Source: Bolinopsis microptera (taxonomy: Eukaryota > Ctenophora > Tentaculata > Lobata > Bolinopsidae). Taken from it: DNA of 64,000 nucleotides. Under the pieces are notes generated by a model. It worked only from the letters and a program-made list of their open reading frames with translations. It was not told where the DNA came from and did no database searches. The translations under genes were made by a program, and so were the position numbers. The stretch lies in assembly GCF_026151205.1 (NCBI RefSeq), contig NC_087076.1, positions 18,277,419 to 18,341,418 of the forward strand, written 5' to 3'. Positions 54,567-64,000 of this stretch are shown here, piece by piece. Each line of letters opens with the position of its first letter. Positions within the stretch are counted from its first letter, which is position 1.

Positions 54567-54858
54567 GTCCGATGTTTGGCTATTTTTACCCTTTACACTT
54601 ACACACACTCTCTCTTAGATTATTAGCAGTAAAGTGTACTTTTTGCTTGCGAACGTGTTTCCTCCTTTTAACTTCCTATCTCAGTTCAGTCTTAATCTGC
54701 ACGTTTTGTAGTTGTTTTGGCCCACTCCATGCTTTCACAGTAGTTACCTTATTTACATTACCTACTTCGTACATTTCCCTACTGACTTTTTCTTTTGAAT
54801 TTTACTTTTATACTTTCGGAATGTTGTTTATTGATAATTGATTTCAAATTTCCCGCTA

Positions 54859-54923
54859 GATGATTCATCGATCCTGTTGATGGCGGTAAGCCGAAACTAG
54901 TCGAGACTCTGCGGATCATCCCG
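54859..54923 (+). ncRNA. Degenerate hammerhead-like motif in Penelope 3' region
   Basis: gatcc-tgttgatggc-ggtaa-gccgaaactagtc-gagactctgcggatc contains a GGC/GCC stem II, the GAAAC core, a GTC triplet and a possible stem I (GATCC/GGATC). The CUGANGA box is imperfect (uugaugg). The inverted arm carries the same sequence at about 51244-51308 (-). Hammerhead ribozymes are known from Penelope terminal repeats; activity here is doubtful. Confidence 0.4.
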
Positions 54924-54969
54924 AGATACGTTGTATCACTGCTTATGCTCAATGATATCTAAAAAATCT

Positions 54970-55605
54970 ATAGATGAGAGTAGCTGTTTCTTATACGAAT
55001 CACTTAAGCTTTTAACATCGGGCAGATTTCGTAGATCTGTTGGAACATTATTCCAACATTTTGCCCCCAAGTATTGAAAGTTTTTATGTGATGTTGATCT
55101 ATTAACATATAGGTTGCAGCTTTCGCCGCTCCTACTACCTCCTGATATGTAACTAAATTTGTTCATAAAGTTTGTAGGACAATTGTCATGGATGATTCTA
55201 AACATATAATTTGAAAGATGGAGTTGTCGTCTAAGATGGAGTGGTAACCATTTCATGTCTCTATAAACATTAAGGCTGCTCTCTGTTTGTGGAACGTTGA
55301 GAGCTATTTTGGCTACCATTTTGTACAGAGTGTCAAGTTCAGCAAGTTTTGTCTTGCCAGCTCTACAATAGATCGTGTCTAAATAATCGAATTGTGGCAA
55401 CATGAGTGCATTGGCAAACATTTTCCTATATTTAATGGGTAGCAGTGCTTTGATTCTATACATGGCACCAATTCTCTTCATGACCTTCCTAATAATATAA
55501 TTTACATGGCTTTTGAAGTTTAATTTATTATCTAGAATGAGGCCAAGATATTTTGTTTCTTTGCACTCCTTGATTGTGAAAGTTACCTCACTACATTCAA
55601 TGGTT
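54970..55605 (-). pseudogene. LINE C-terminal fragment (CR1/L2-like)
   Basis: Read on the minus strand from 55605: KETKYLGLILDNKLNFKSH, then RIGAMYRIKALLPIKYRKMF, LPQFDYLDTIYCRAG, and the tail motif NFQYLGAKCWNNVPTDLRNL. This is the thumb and C-terminal part of an RT. The rest of the element is absent upstream, and the Penelope element truncates or abuts its end. Confidence 0.7.
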
Positions 55606-55976
55606 AATTAATTCAATGGTTAATAGATGTGGATACTAGTGGGGAGGTGAAACACATTTGTTTACTTTAATAGTGAGCACATGTTCGGCGGGTTGAGGAG
55701 GTGAAACACATTTGTTTACATTTTTAGGGTAAGCACATGTTCTGCGGGTTGAAGAGGTGATACACATTTTGTATTATAGAAGGCTTGTAACACTTGTAAC
55801 GCTTTCTTGTTACCCCCCTTTGAAGGCCCCGAATTATTTTCTGAACGAAACCTCAAAATTAACCGAGAAATCGACCTTCTTATTAACTCATTTTGATGAC
55901 TGTTTCTGACCTAAAATTGCACGAAAAATCGATTTAGCTAGGTTTCAGAACCTATAAACACTTCCTTATCCCTCAA
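55606..55976. other. Non-coding DNA with short direct repeats
   Basis: A unit of about 60-68 bp occurs three times at 55640-55770: gaggtgaaacacatttgttt followed by variants of gagcacatgttcggcgggtt. No gene. Confidence 0.5.
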
Positions 55977-56648
55977 AATTGATGTTTTATAGTTGATACG
56001 AGCAACAAGCAACATATGTTTTGATCCTTCGGTTCTACAGCTCTTGACCTAGGCAGTTAAGCTGAACCCGACAGATCGAGGCAATCCTAACCTTAACTGA
56101 TCGAACTGGTACTAACACAATTTTCAGATATAAATGTTCTTTGCGATACGTTTATTGCAGCTTTGCAACTTGAGTGAAGACCAGAGTACGAAAACACACA
56201 GCAGGTAAGTAACTCACTTTTGGTGACTGTTCCTCACGAACATTCTGATCCTGCAACATATGAACAGCTAGGGAGATCGTCTCCTTAACAAATCGGACAG
56301 GTACTATCACAATTTCCAGAGCACAGCATGATAACAAAGTCAAAAGAAACACAACGAAGGTAGGTTACCAACACCACAATATAACAATTATACTAACAAC
56401 TGAATTAAATTTATTCTGACGACGGGCAGCCCTGATGTGCTCCGTCATCCTCAACGAGCGACCACTTGTAATAGAGGTGTTATGTCATGTGACACCGATC
56501 CGTCCAATCACAAACAGGACGAGTCAGCAGATCGATATCGTGTGTTTACTTTCCTTATCTTTATTTGACCCTCTGTTCGCATTGTTATCTCTACCACATC
56601 TCGGCTCGGCAAGGTCCGCGTGCAATATCTGCACCGCGGTAAACCGCG

Positions 56649-56664
56649 GGGGGGGGGGGGGGGG
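56649..56664. repeat. Poly(G) run, 16 nt
   Basis: G homopolymer beside ctgcaccgcggtaaaccgcg. Confidence 0.8.
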
Positions 56665-56907
56665 TTTAAGATAAACAACCGATCTTGATAGTGTGTTGGT
56701 CGCTCCTCCAACTGACTGTGATGCTAACTGTTCAATCAGGAACGGAACATTAACATTGTTTAGTTATAGCATGTTTCGGTTTAGTTGTCCAATTGCGTAT
56801 TATTAAAAACATTTACTCTAATATGAGGTCGCGATTGTGAACTGAGTGAGATCCAAATGATGAACTGTGCTTTAAGTTTACACCAACTGGAAGCAAAGGA
56901 ATAATGC

Positions 56908-58438
56908 ATATGGTCAAGTTCGGAGACAACCTGTACATTTTTTACTTTTTTAGAAGTGTGTGGTGGAGCCAGCTCAACACAGAATGAAACTCCCTGATTA
57001 TATGGCTGACAAGACATTTTTCAGGACTTTCTCTGAGTAAAAAAAAATAAATAAAAGGTTGAACGGTTGAGCAGATACAGGTGGTATTAAACAAACCCTT
57101 AAAAGGTGGAGATTTAAGGTGGAGACTGGCTCTGGTTGAAGAAACTTTTGATTAAGGTGGAAAAGGTTATTGGTAACACAAACTACATCAAATTTGCAAT
57201 CTGATGGTTTTATCAATATTTTATTTAAGTGCTCAACCGAGGTGGAGAAATTAAATGCACTTTTCAAAGCTGCTCAACCGGGGGTGGAGATAGGTTTAGA
57301 GAGTTCTAGGTTAGCTAGAGAGTTGTGTCTCGGCCTTTTCTACTTCCCGTTAAATTTTGTTTTTTCCATTGACGCTCAACAGGGTGGAGATCTTTCATTA
57401 AGAAACAGTAAAAAGCCTGTCAAACATGCCTAAATTCATTGGTTTTATCACTAATTCTTATCTGCTCTGTTAACTGCTACTGTAGGGGATCATAAAACTG
57501 TTACCTCTTCTGTCTTAAAGCAAAGTGTTCTAGCAAATGAAAAAACTATCAAAGTTGTGAAAAGGTGCTCAACAAGGTGGAGAAATTGTTGATTAAACAT
57601 TAAAACATTAAAAAATGTATTAAAACTGGCCCCACCGGGTTGAGTTAAGCTATGGCAGTTGATATCTGGAAGAAATAACATTGGGTGACCCTTTAGCATG
57701 TATACAAGCCATCAACCACTCAACCGCGGTGGAGAACCTTGAATTCTGAGGTCAAATTTACGCCCAAATTTGCCAAATTTGAGTCTCCACCTATGTTGAG
57801 TGTACTTTTCAGCAAGGATGCCTTGTAATATGAGTTGGTAGATGATTTAGAATCATTGGTATTGCAAATGGACTGCCACAGTCACTCTACAGCTCCTAAA
57901 CTACAGAGTAACAGATTTTGAACTGCATGTTATGCTGTCTCCACCTCGGTTGAGCCGATTCTGAGGATCCTATTCTATGAAATATGATCAAGGTATAACC
58001 CATAATATTAAATATTAGGACTTTGGAGCAATTAAAAAGCATGAGAGGGTTAGTTCTAGTCACATATATTAGCTCATGTAGTCAGTGAGCTGCTCCACCT
58101 GTGTTGAGCAGACAAACCTGCTCAACCGGCACTTTTTGAGTACCCACCTGTCTTACGTAACTTTAAATTGTGAAATTTGGAGTAAATATTTTTTTCATAA
58201 GTGATTTACAGCTCCTTTATTTTTGTAATTTTCAGGTGGCCACTGTCTCCACCAAGGTTGAGTTATTTAAATTTTGAACCCAGATATCATTATAGAAAGG
58301 TTAGGAGTATAATATCTGAAGAGCCTGTACCCCTTGGACTGTCAGAGGAATTATAATTAATTTTACCGTTTATGGCAGTGAAATGAGTGTAATTAGTGAC
58401 TGATTTTATGTACAGGTTGTCTCCGAACTTGACCATAT
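56908..58438. mobile_element. 1.53-kb TIR element with array of CTCAACC-GGTGGAGA motif
   Basis: Perfect 31-bp inverted ends 56908-56938 and 58408-58438 (start ATATGGTCAAGTTCGGAG). The inverted copy of the flanking DNA near 59880-59910 lacks the element, giving an empty site (ggaata-tacccatgagtgct). Inside, an 17-19-bp motif RCTCAACC-NN-GGTGGAGA occurs forward in the left half (57231, 57272, 57374, 57567) and at 57718. It occurs inverted in the right half (57784, 57938, 58092, 58246), with partial copies at 57104-57135, 57631 and 58119. The arrangement is nearly symmetric about the centre (57673). No ORF with a domain. Confidence 0.85.
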
Positions 58439-58530
58439 ATCCATGAGTGCTGCTTTGCTTAACTTTGACAGTAAGTGTTTAAAAACAGAATCTAGGACAC
58501 GACTTCACTGACAAGAACTGTATGTTCCAG

Positions 58531-59697
58531 GAGGAGGCAGTATACAGGAGGACAAGCATGGTTATACCTGACAGAGTTGAAGTACTAGTTCACCATGGTG
58601 CAGTTCATTTTTACCAGGTTAGACACTCAAAATTTCAATTTGTGCTGTGTAATTAGTCATTGCCGTTTTGAATATGTAAACTTGGAATCCTTTTCACAAT
58701 TGTAATAAGAGTTTGTGTAATTTTAAATGCAGCACTTGCCCTCAAAGTCAATGGAATTCATTTTGTGTGCGGGGTGTTTATTTTAGATGAGATAACACGG
58801 AAGTTCAAGTATTGATAAAATAGATAACGGGTAATAGGTGCGCTGTTGAAATGGTTCAGTGGTTTCGGATCATGGGTTAGAGCTTTGCTGTACGCTATTA
58901 AAATTTCTATTCGAAATATACTTGTACTGAATGTAACTGGCAGATATTTTAGCTGGTACCGTACATATTCGTATCGTATTTTTGGCAACATTGACGGTCC
59001 TTTACATTTAGACCCGCAAACTGAAAACGTACTCCATCGTTAACTTGTGCTACTGCAAATAACACTGTTTGTCTGTTTGAATCCATGCTACCATATATGA
59101 TTTACTGTGTCCGTGCTTAAAAATTAACTGTGCACGTAACGTGCGTGATCCGCGTCCGGTTCGTTCAGTGGACCCCTCTTTAGTTCGTTTACCAGCTGCA
59201 TTTTATTTCGGATCATGGGTTAGAGCTTTGCTGTACGCTATTAAAATTTCTATTTAAAATCCTGCATGCAGATACTTTGTTACTATATATTGCAAACATT
59301 ATCACCTGTAGAGCTTGGTACAACTACAAATCTAACTATTGGTGTTATGATGCTAGTGTTACTAACATTCTGCATATGCTTTCGTCTTTACTGCTTGTGT
59401 AGCCAAAGCCATGTCTTAGACGCTAGTTTAAATTTACCTTCGTTCCCTTTTTTGCAGATGTAGTGCTGCTTCGTGTTCAATATATATTTTCAACCGTTAA
59501 TAGTGGTAAATTTTATTTACTTGTTTAACTTCCCCTTCCCTAAAATTAAATGGAATGAAAATTCTACTTGTACTGAATGTAACTGGCAAATATTTTAGAC
59601 AACGATTTTTTTTAAATGACCAGGGCTACTTGAATAAATAAAAAATTATGTTATTATTCTGTTCCTGACTGGATGATAAGCACCACAGTCAGTTGGA
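58531..59697. other. Non-coding centre of the inverted structure
   Basis: No gene. Holds the two pairs of direct repeats described for 55977-60220. Confidence 0.45.
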
Positions 59698-59812
59698 GGT
59701 ATATTTTATTTAAACCTGCTAATTGCAGGTATATTTTATTTAAACCTGCTAATTGCAGGTATATTTTATTTAAACCTGCTAATTGCAGGTATATTTTATT
59801 TAAACCTGCTAA
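59698..59812 (+). repeat. 30-bp tandem repeat, about 3.8 copies
   Basis: The unit aggtatattttatttaaacc + tgctaattgc repeats without visible divergence. As 30 is a multiple of three it leaves a frame open, but there is no sign it is coding. Confidence 0.9.
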
Positions 59813-60220
59813 CATTTCTTGTCAGAGAATTCGTGTCCTAGTTTTTATTGTCAAACACTTACCGTCCAAGTTAAGTCAGGGAGCACTCATGGGTATATTC
59901 CTTTGGTTCCAGTTGGTGTAAACTTAAAGCACAGTTCATCATTTGGAATTCCACTGAGTTGATAATCGCGACCACATATTACAGCAAACTGTACATATTA
60001 CAGCAACATACTATAACTAAAAAATTATGTTATTATTCTGTTCCTGACTGGACGATAAGCACCACAGTCAGTTGGAGGAGAGACCTTGACACACTATCAA
60101 GATTGTTTGACTATATCGTAAACTGTCGGGTTCAGCTTAACTGCCTAGGTCAAGAGCTGTAGAACCGAAGGATCAAAACATATGTTGCTTGTTGCTCGTA
60201 TCAACTATAAAACATCAATT

Positions 60221-60776
60221 TTTAGCCTGGGGATTCGCGTCAAAATGTCACATTGAGACATTATTCTGTAAACAAAAGCAAGGAATGCGGATGGTTATGC
60301 CAGGATATGTAAATTACTTTTACAAAGACGGCAAATTGCCAGCTCACACCAGAGAAGCATTCTGCAAATTTGAGATTTTGACAATACACGGCATCATCGT
60401 AAAGAATGCGCTTACATTAATGCACCGCATGAAGCACTTTCCTAACACAGTACCTGTATCAATTAGAAATTTGTTTCCAGATAACATACCCACGCATGGT
60501 TCAAATCATGAGAACAGTAGCGAATGGCTAGATACGTACAATAACCGATGTTTCAAAGCATCCATCTTTTTTAAAGGACCTTTACTAGCTCTAACAGACA
60601 CCAACAAGAACATCACGTCCCTACCTAGCTTATTTTCAATAAATATTTACAAATCGAACGCAAAACGCGTGCTTCTTGAGCAACAGTCAACACTAGCTAA
60701 CTCAGAGGACAGCTGGCCAGCATTTCTGCTACACAACGTACCTGGTTTGAGGAAGTCCAATCGGATGATTGAGTAA
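60221..60776 (+). pseudogene. LINE C-terminal fragment
   Basis: The frame reads IETLFCKQKQGMRMVMPGY, then FCKFEILTIHGIIVKNALT and PVSIRNLFPDN to a stop at 60776. It resembles the region after the RT thumb in CR1/L2-type LINEs, where a conserved helix is followed by LxILTIxxL. No RT precedes it, because it begins directly at the end of the inverted arm (60220). Confidence 0.55.
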
Positions 60777-61260
60777 TACAGCGACCAATAATCGCTAAAT
60801 CATGACATCATATCATAACATAACATAACATAGGACGACAGCAAACACACAATAAACGAGCAGTAATAAACAACGTTCGCTTAATGGACTGACATATTTC
60901 AGCATATTTTTCACTGCCAAAGCGCTGATAACAGCAAGCCTTACCCCACTCCGCGCGGCTTTTTAATGCACAAAATCTTAAAGATAATTCTCGCGATAAA
61001 ATTTTCATCGTCACGCTTGAAAATTTCTAGAAATTAGAATAGCCGTATATTATAACAAACTATAGCAAGCAGAATTAAAAGATAAAAGGTTCTGGGACTT
61101 AAGTGGTACAAATAAAATGAAAGGCATGCTGATGCTAATCATGCTTACGTACTGTAATGTGTCGAGAGTTTTTTTTTTTAATTTTTACTATTTTACAAAA
61201 TAATTGATCTTTTTAGTGTGAGTGTGATTTCAACTTTGAGTTTGAAAATATTTTGAAGCA
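60777..61260. other. Non-coding DNA
   Basis: No gene. cataa-type short repeats at about 60812-60832 recur at about 61470-61492. Confidence 0.45.
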
Positions 61261-61347
61261 GCTATGTAAGTTTTCAGTACGTCCTGTTTATGACAAAGGC
61301 ATGTAGCCGAAACGTCGACAAAGAATTATGTTTTAACACACTGAGTG
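61261..61347 (+). repeat. Penelope-type terminal sequence, single arm
   Basis: Matches 18240-18335 almost base for base: gtcctgtttatgacaaaggc, atgtagccgaaacgtcgaca and aagaattatgttttaacaca. Contains the same hammerhead-like core but lacks the inverted second arm. Confidence 0.65.
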
Positions 61348-62160
61348 CCCATCTCCAGAAAGTTGAGAACTTGCTAGGAACCTACAATATTTTGCTGAAA
61401 AACTATGTTTATGCTGAAAACCGAAGTTCGTTTTAAATGTTGCCATAATTTGGCATAGATTGTTTTAAAGAACTTAACATAACATAACATAACATTATAA
61501 ATAATGGTATCTCAAAAAGAAATTCGTAGAAAATGAACACTTTACGTTTGAAACCATATAATTACAAACTTTTTAAAAATTCAACTAAATACCTTTGATA
61601 TTAACCTTCTTCCTCTTAGCTAAAAATTGTGTGCAAATTTCTTCGAAGTAATAATTGCTTCAGGGTAATACTTAAGCTTCGCAGTCATATTAATATTATC
61701 TTCAATCGGTGTGTTTATAAACGCAAAGCATTGGATCCCCAAGTAAAATTCAGAAAAGTTAGAGGTAAATATGAAAATTCACGAAAAGATAATACAAGGG
61801 ATTCAACATAACTAGTTGTTTATGTAGCGCTCGATTTTACAGTGCGGTATAAATCAGTTAAAATACTATATAAGCGCGCGGCGCATCAATTAAAATATGC
61901 GCGGCGCACCAATTTTTTATTTCGATTTTTGATTTTACATTTTATGCATATTATTGATCGTTTTCATAACTTCGCTTTACAATTCGTACCATAATAAAAC
62001 TAGCACTGCCATGGGGTTCAAAAAGGGTCATTGTAAGCCTCCAGTGTAATGGTCCTAAGTCTTTGCCCCATGCGGTGCCTGTCAGCATCAGCTAACAAAA
62101 TAGCCCTAGCATAACGATTAGGTCACAAATTAAGTCCCTATAATGCAATGATGTAATAAT
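61348..62160. other. Non-coding DNA
   Basis: No supported gene. A small inverted cgcgcggcgc patch occurs at about 61876-61912. Confidence 0.4.
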
Positions 62161-62168
62161 AATATTGT

Positions 62169-62255
62169 TTGTAGGTTTATAACCTACCAGGACGCGCGCC
62201 GAGTTGGACAACTATTTTATGGAACAAATATTTTATAACGAACATCACCCGTTAA
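62169..62255 (-). mobile_element. Micro-MITE family A, intact copy 4
   Basis: An 87-bp element in reverse orientation (TTGTAGGTTTATAACC to ATCACCCGTTAA), flanked by the perfect 8-bp duplication AATATTGT (62161-62168 and 62256-62263). The centre is diverged (gttggacaactattttatgg). Confidence 0.88.
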
Positions 62256-62263
62256 AATATTGT

Positions 62264-63313
62264 TGAATAAAGAAATTTGAATATGAATATAATATTTGTT
62301 TTATTCTGAATATTCGTTTTATTCTGAATATTCGTTTTATTCTGATTTAAACCGAAAACAGTCATTACGCATTACATGACAGAGTTTGTTACTGTTTTTT
62401 GCCCATAGAAGCATCTTTCATCACTTTATGTTGTACATTAAAACTTCAAAAATTTTTAAAAGCGGGGTTAACTGCACACTGCATGGGCGGCGTTCAGCAT
62501 GCCAATCCTTTCAATAATTTTAAATCGTGTTTATATTAAGCTAAGTATGAACAGTGAACACAAAAGCCTAGCTGAGATCCCCGGCTCATCTGCAGTAGGA
62601 CCCGGAACTCAGCACTGCCGCAAGCTGATGTCGAGTTGAAACTAAATAAAATCGTTTTTTAAATATTTAACTTATAATCTGACACCGATTTAATTTTCAA
62701 ATCACCTTATTATATATATTATGACCATGTGCAGCTCTAATAAGGTCATACTACTCTAGGTACAAGTTATTATAATCAGCCACGTGACATATCATGATAT
62801 CACTACCGTGCCAGTTAATCGCAAATTTAACTGCATTTAGCATTTAGGCTGACTTTTTATGTTTAGAGAATTTAAACGTAAATTAGGCCGTTACGTTTAG
62901 GTACAACTTGCATTAACTGTTTGTATTTTATTTGTAGTTTAAAATTTAGAATAAATTACATTTATATGTTAATTTAATCATCTTTAGATAACTTATAATC
63001 GAATTTACAGCTTTCATTAAACAACACTGTTTACGTCAGACTTAACTAAGATTATTGGAGATTGTATTAATTGCATTATTCTGTTATATTCACTGGTAGT
63101 TTTTATCTAATCAGTCAGTGGTGTTATTAACAGTACTACTGTATCATTTATAGTTATTAATGCTGTACATTATTAAACATCCTTTTATCAACTGACATAA
63201 TTAGAGATCTACCTTGACTTTTGACTGACTTTTGTAAATACTTTTAATGTTACAGAATAAACGATATTATTTGTAAACTATTATAATATGGTCTATAAGG
63301 GGTGTAAGGCCAA
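62264..63313. other. Non-coding AT-rich DNA
   Basis: No gene. An 18-bp tandem (ttttattctgaatattcg, about 2.6 copies) lies at 62299-62345. Confidence 0.5.
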
Positions 63314-63485
63314 GGGGTCGTTCACGTATTACGTAATCACGTTTTGGACAATTTTCGACCCCTCGCCCCCCCCTCCCCTCCGTAATTTACACATTGTGTA
63401 AATTACGCAATGTGTCAAAATACACTAGCGTAATCATTTGGAAACCATCCCCCCTTGGCTGATTACGTAATATGTAATCGACCCT
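63314..63485. mobile_element. MITE, GGGTCGTTCACRTATTACGTAATC family, copy 2
   Basis: The left end aggggtcgttcacgtattac and the right end attacgtaatatgtaatcgaccct are inverted repeats. The middle has the palindrome gtaatttacacattgtgtaa. Related to 19866-20037. The target duplication is not clear. Confidence 0.75.
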
Positions 63486-63660
63486 ATAACTGGTAGTAAA
63501 AAACAACATCTATTTTCGAAAAACTATGATCAGCGGAAATTGAAACATTCGTGACAGTTGTTGATTCTTGACAATAACACAATAACAATAACACATTTTA
63601 TTAGCTATTAATTAGTTAGCTACAACTTACAACATATTATATAGTCTGGAAAGTTCCGTT

Positions 63661-63963
63661 ATGGACCGACGTCCGACATGGTGCACCTACTGCTTTTTCA
63701 GCAAAGGGCTCAAGCCTATTGAGGACGAAAGTCACGTATTGATTGACTGTTTGCTGTACTCCTCAGTTAGGGAAAAATTCAATTTCCATCCCCAAAACAT
63801 TACTGACCTAGTCGGTTTGCTCTCCAACAAAACTCTAGATCCTACCACACTCACTGCCACAGCAAGAGCAATCCATTCAATTCTCTCTGTGAACGAAAAT
63901 TATACAGCCTATTATAAGAGCCCAGATTTCCACTCAAATACTGGCAAGTGCATAATGCTATAG
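63661..63963 (+). pseudogene. LINE C-terminal fragment, same family as 46040-48245
   Basis: WCTYCFFSKGLKPIEDE, SHVLIDCLLYSSVREKF and NITDLVGLLSNKTLDP match the tail of the LINE at 46040-48245 nearly residue for residue. It keeps the Cys residues and ends at a stop at 63963. Only the extreme 3' part of the ORF is present. Confidence 0.7.
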
Positions 63964-64000
63964 GACCTTAAAATAAGATTGAACCATACAAACTCGATTT

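Larger units (their letters stand above)
51198..54969 (+). mobile_element. Penelope-like element with inverted partial copy
   Basis: The right part (52527-54969, +) carries a long RT plus GIY-YIG ORF and its 3' region. The left part (51198-52526) is an inverted copy of 53641-54969: paired coordinates sum to 106167 at both ends, so the 1,329-bp arms have no net indel, and the translations are identical. The two copies are joined head to head, with 52527-53640 single-copy. Both are 5' truncated. Penelope elements are known for inverted or partial terminal copies. The near-identity implies a recent insertion. The right end lies in a LINE relic. Confidence 0.88.
55977..60220. repeat. Large interrupted inverted-repeat structure
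   Basis: The outermost arms 55977-56074 and 60123-60220 are collinear reverse complements (paired coordinates sum to 116197 at both ends). Three further segments continue the symmetry inward: about 56685-56790 with 59990-60112, 56846-56905 with 59890-59950, and 58441-58530 with 59812-59886. The left arm is interrupted by about 600 bp after 56074 and by the TIR element at 56908-58438. The inner part holds direct repeats of atcatgggttagagctttgc (58868 and 59214) and of acttgtactgaatgtaactg (58920 and 59567). No transposase ORF is inside. It may be a large fold-back element or two inverted copies of one element. Confidence 0.65.

Noticed and set aside
59673-59921. 82-aa ORF with repeated RYILFKPANC
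   Set aside because: The repetition is the translation of a 30-bp tandem repeat, and the flanks are the inverted-repeat structure.

Overview
The window is a low-GC, gene-poor, repeat-rich stretch of nuclear DNA from an animal. Spliced genes with GT-AG introns encode SCAP, the ciliary protein CFAP161 and rhodopsin-like receptors, alongside LINE and Penelope retroelements and many small TIR elements. The mix suits an aquatic, ciliated invertebrate such as a cnidarian, but nothing seen fixes the phylum or species. No bacterial, organellar or viral gene organisation is visible.

Layout. 1-5.1 kb: non-coding, with MITEs. 5.2-8.8 kb: a nearly full-length CR1/jockey-like LINE, endonuclease plus RT, with one frameshift. 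8.8-11.8 kb: repeats and MITEs. 11.9-17.4 kb is the first gene cluster: CFAP161 (+, seven exons reconstructed), facing a TPR protein (-, possibly interferon-induced IFIT-like), then a 7TM receptor (-) with a frameshift. 18-23.9 kb: intergenic DNA with relics. 23.9-25.1 kb: a single-exon 7TM receptor (+). 26-34.5 kb: retroelement relics, several TIR elements with readable target-site duplications, and a minisatellite region. 35.2-45.3 kb: SCAP (-), 15 coding exons reconstructed in frame (3,027 nt, 1,008 aa), with a 2.46-kb TIR element in its last intron. 46-48.2 kb: broken LINE (-). 48.4-49.6 kb: a TIR element carrying a HIRAN-domain ORF. 51.2-55.0 kb: a Penelope-like element whose 3' part is duplicated as a 1,329-bp inverted repeat. 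55.0-60.8 kb: LINE fragments and an interrupted inverted-repeat structure holding a third unusual TIR element. 61-64 kb: non-coding DNA with MITEs and a LINE relic.

The host genes show no shared pathway. SCAP escorts SREBP and senses sterol in the ER, CFAP161 is axonemal, and the receptors have no assigned ligand. The main interest is the mobile DNA. Two very short families (about 81-95 bp) make 8-bp target duplications at all seven complete copies. Two elements of 1.5-2.5 kb hold arrays of a private 18-26-bp motif, mostly in opposite orientation in the two halves, and a third carries motif arrays at its ends plus a HIRAN gene. For three of the insertions a related uninterrupted copy lies in this same window.
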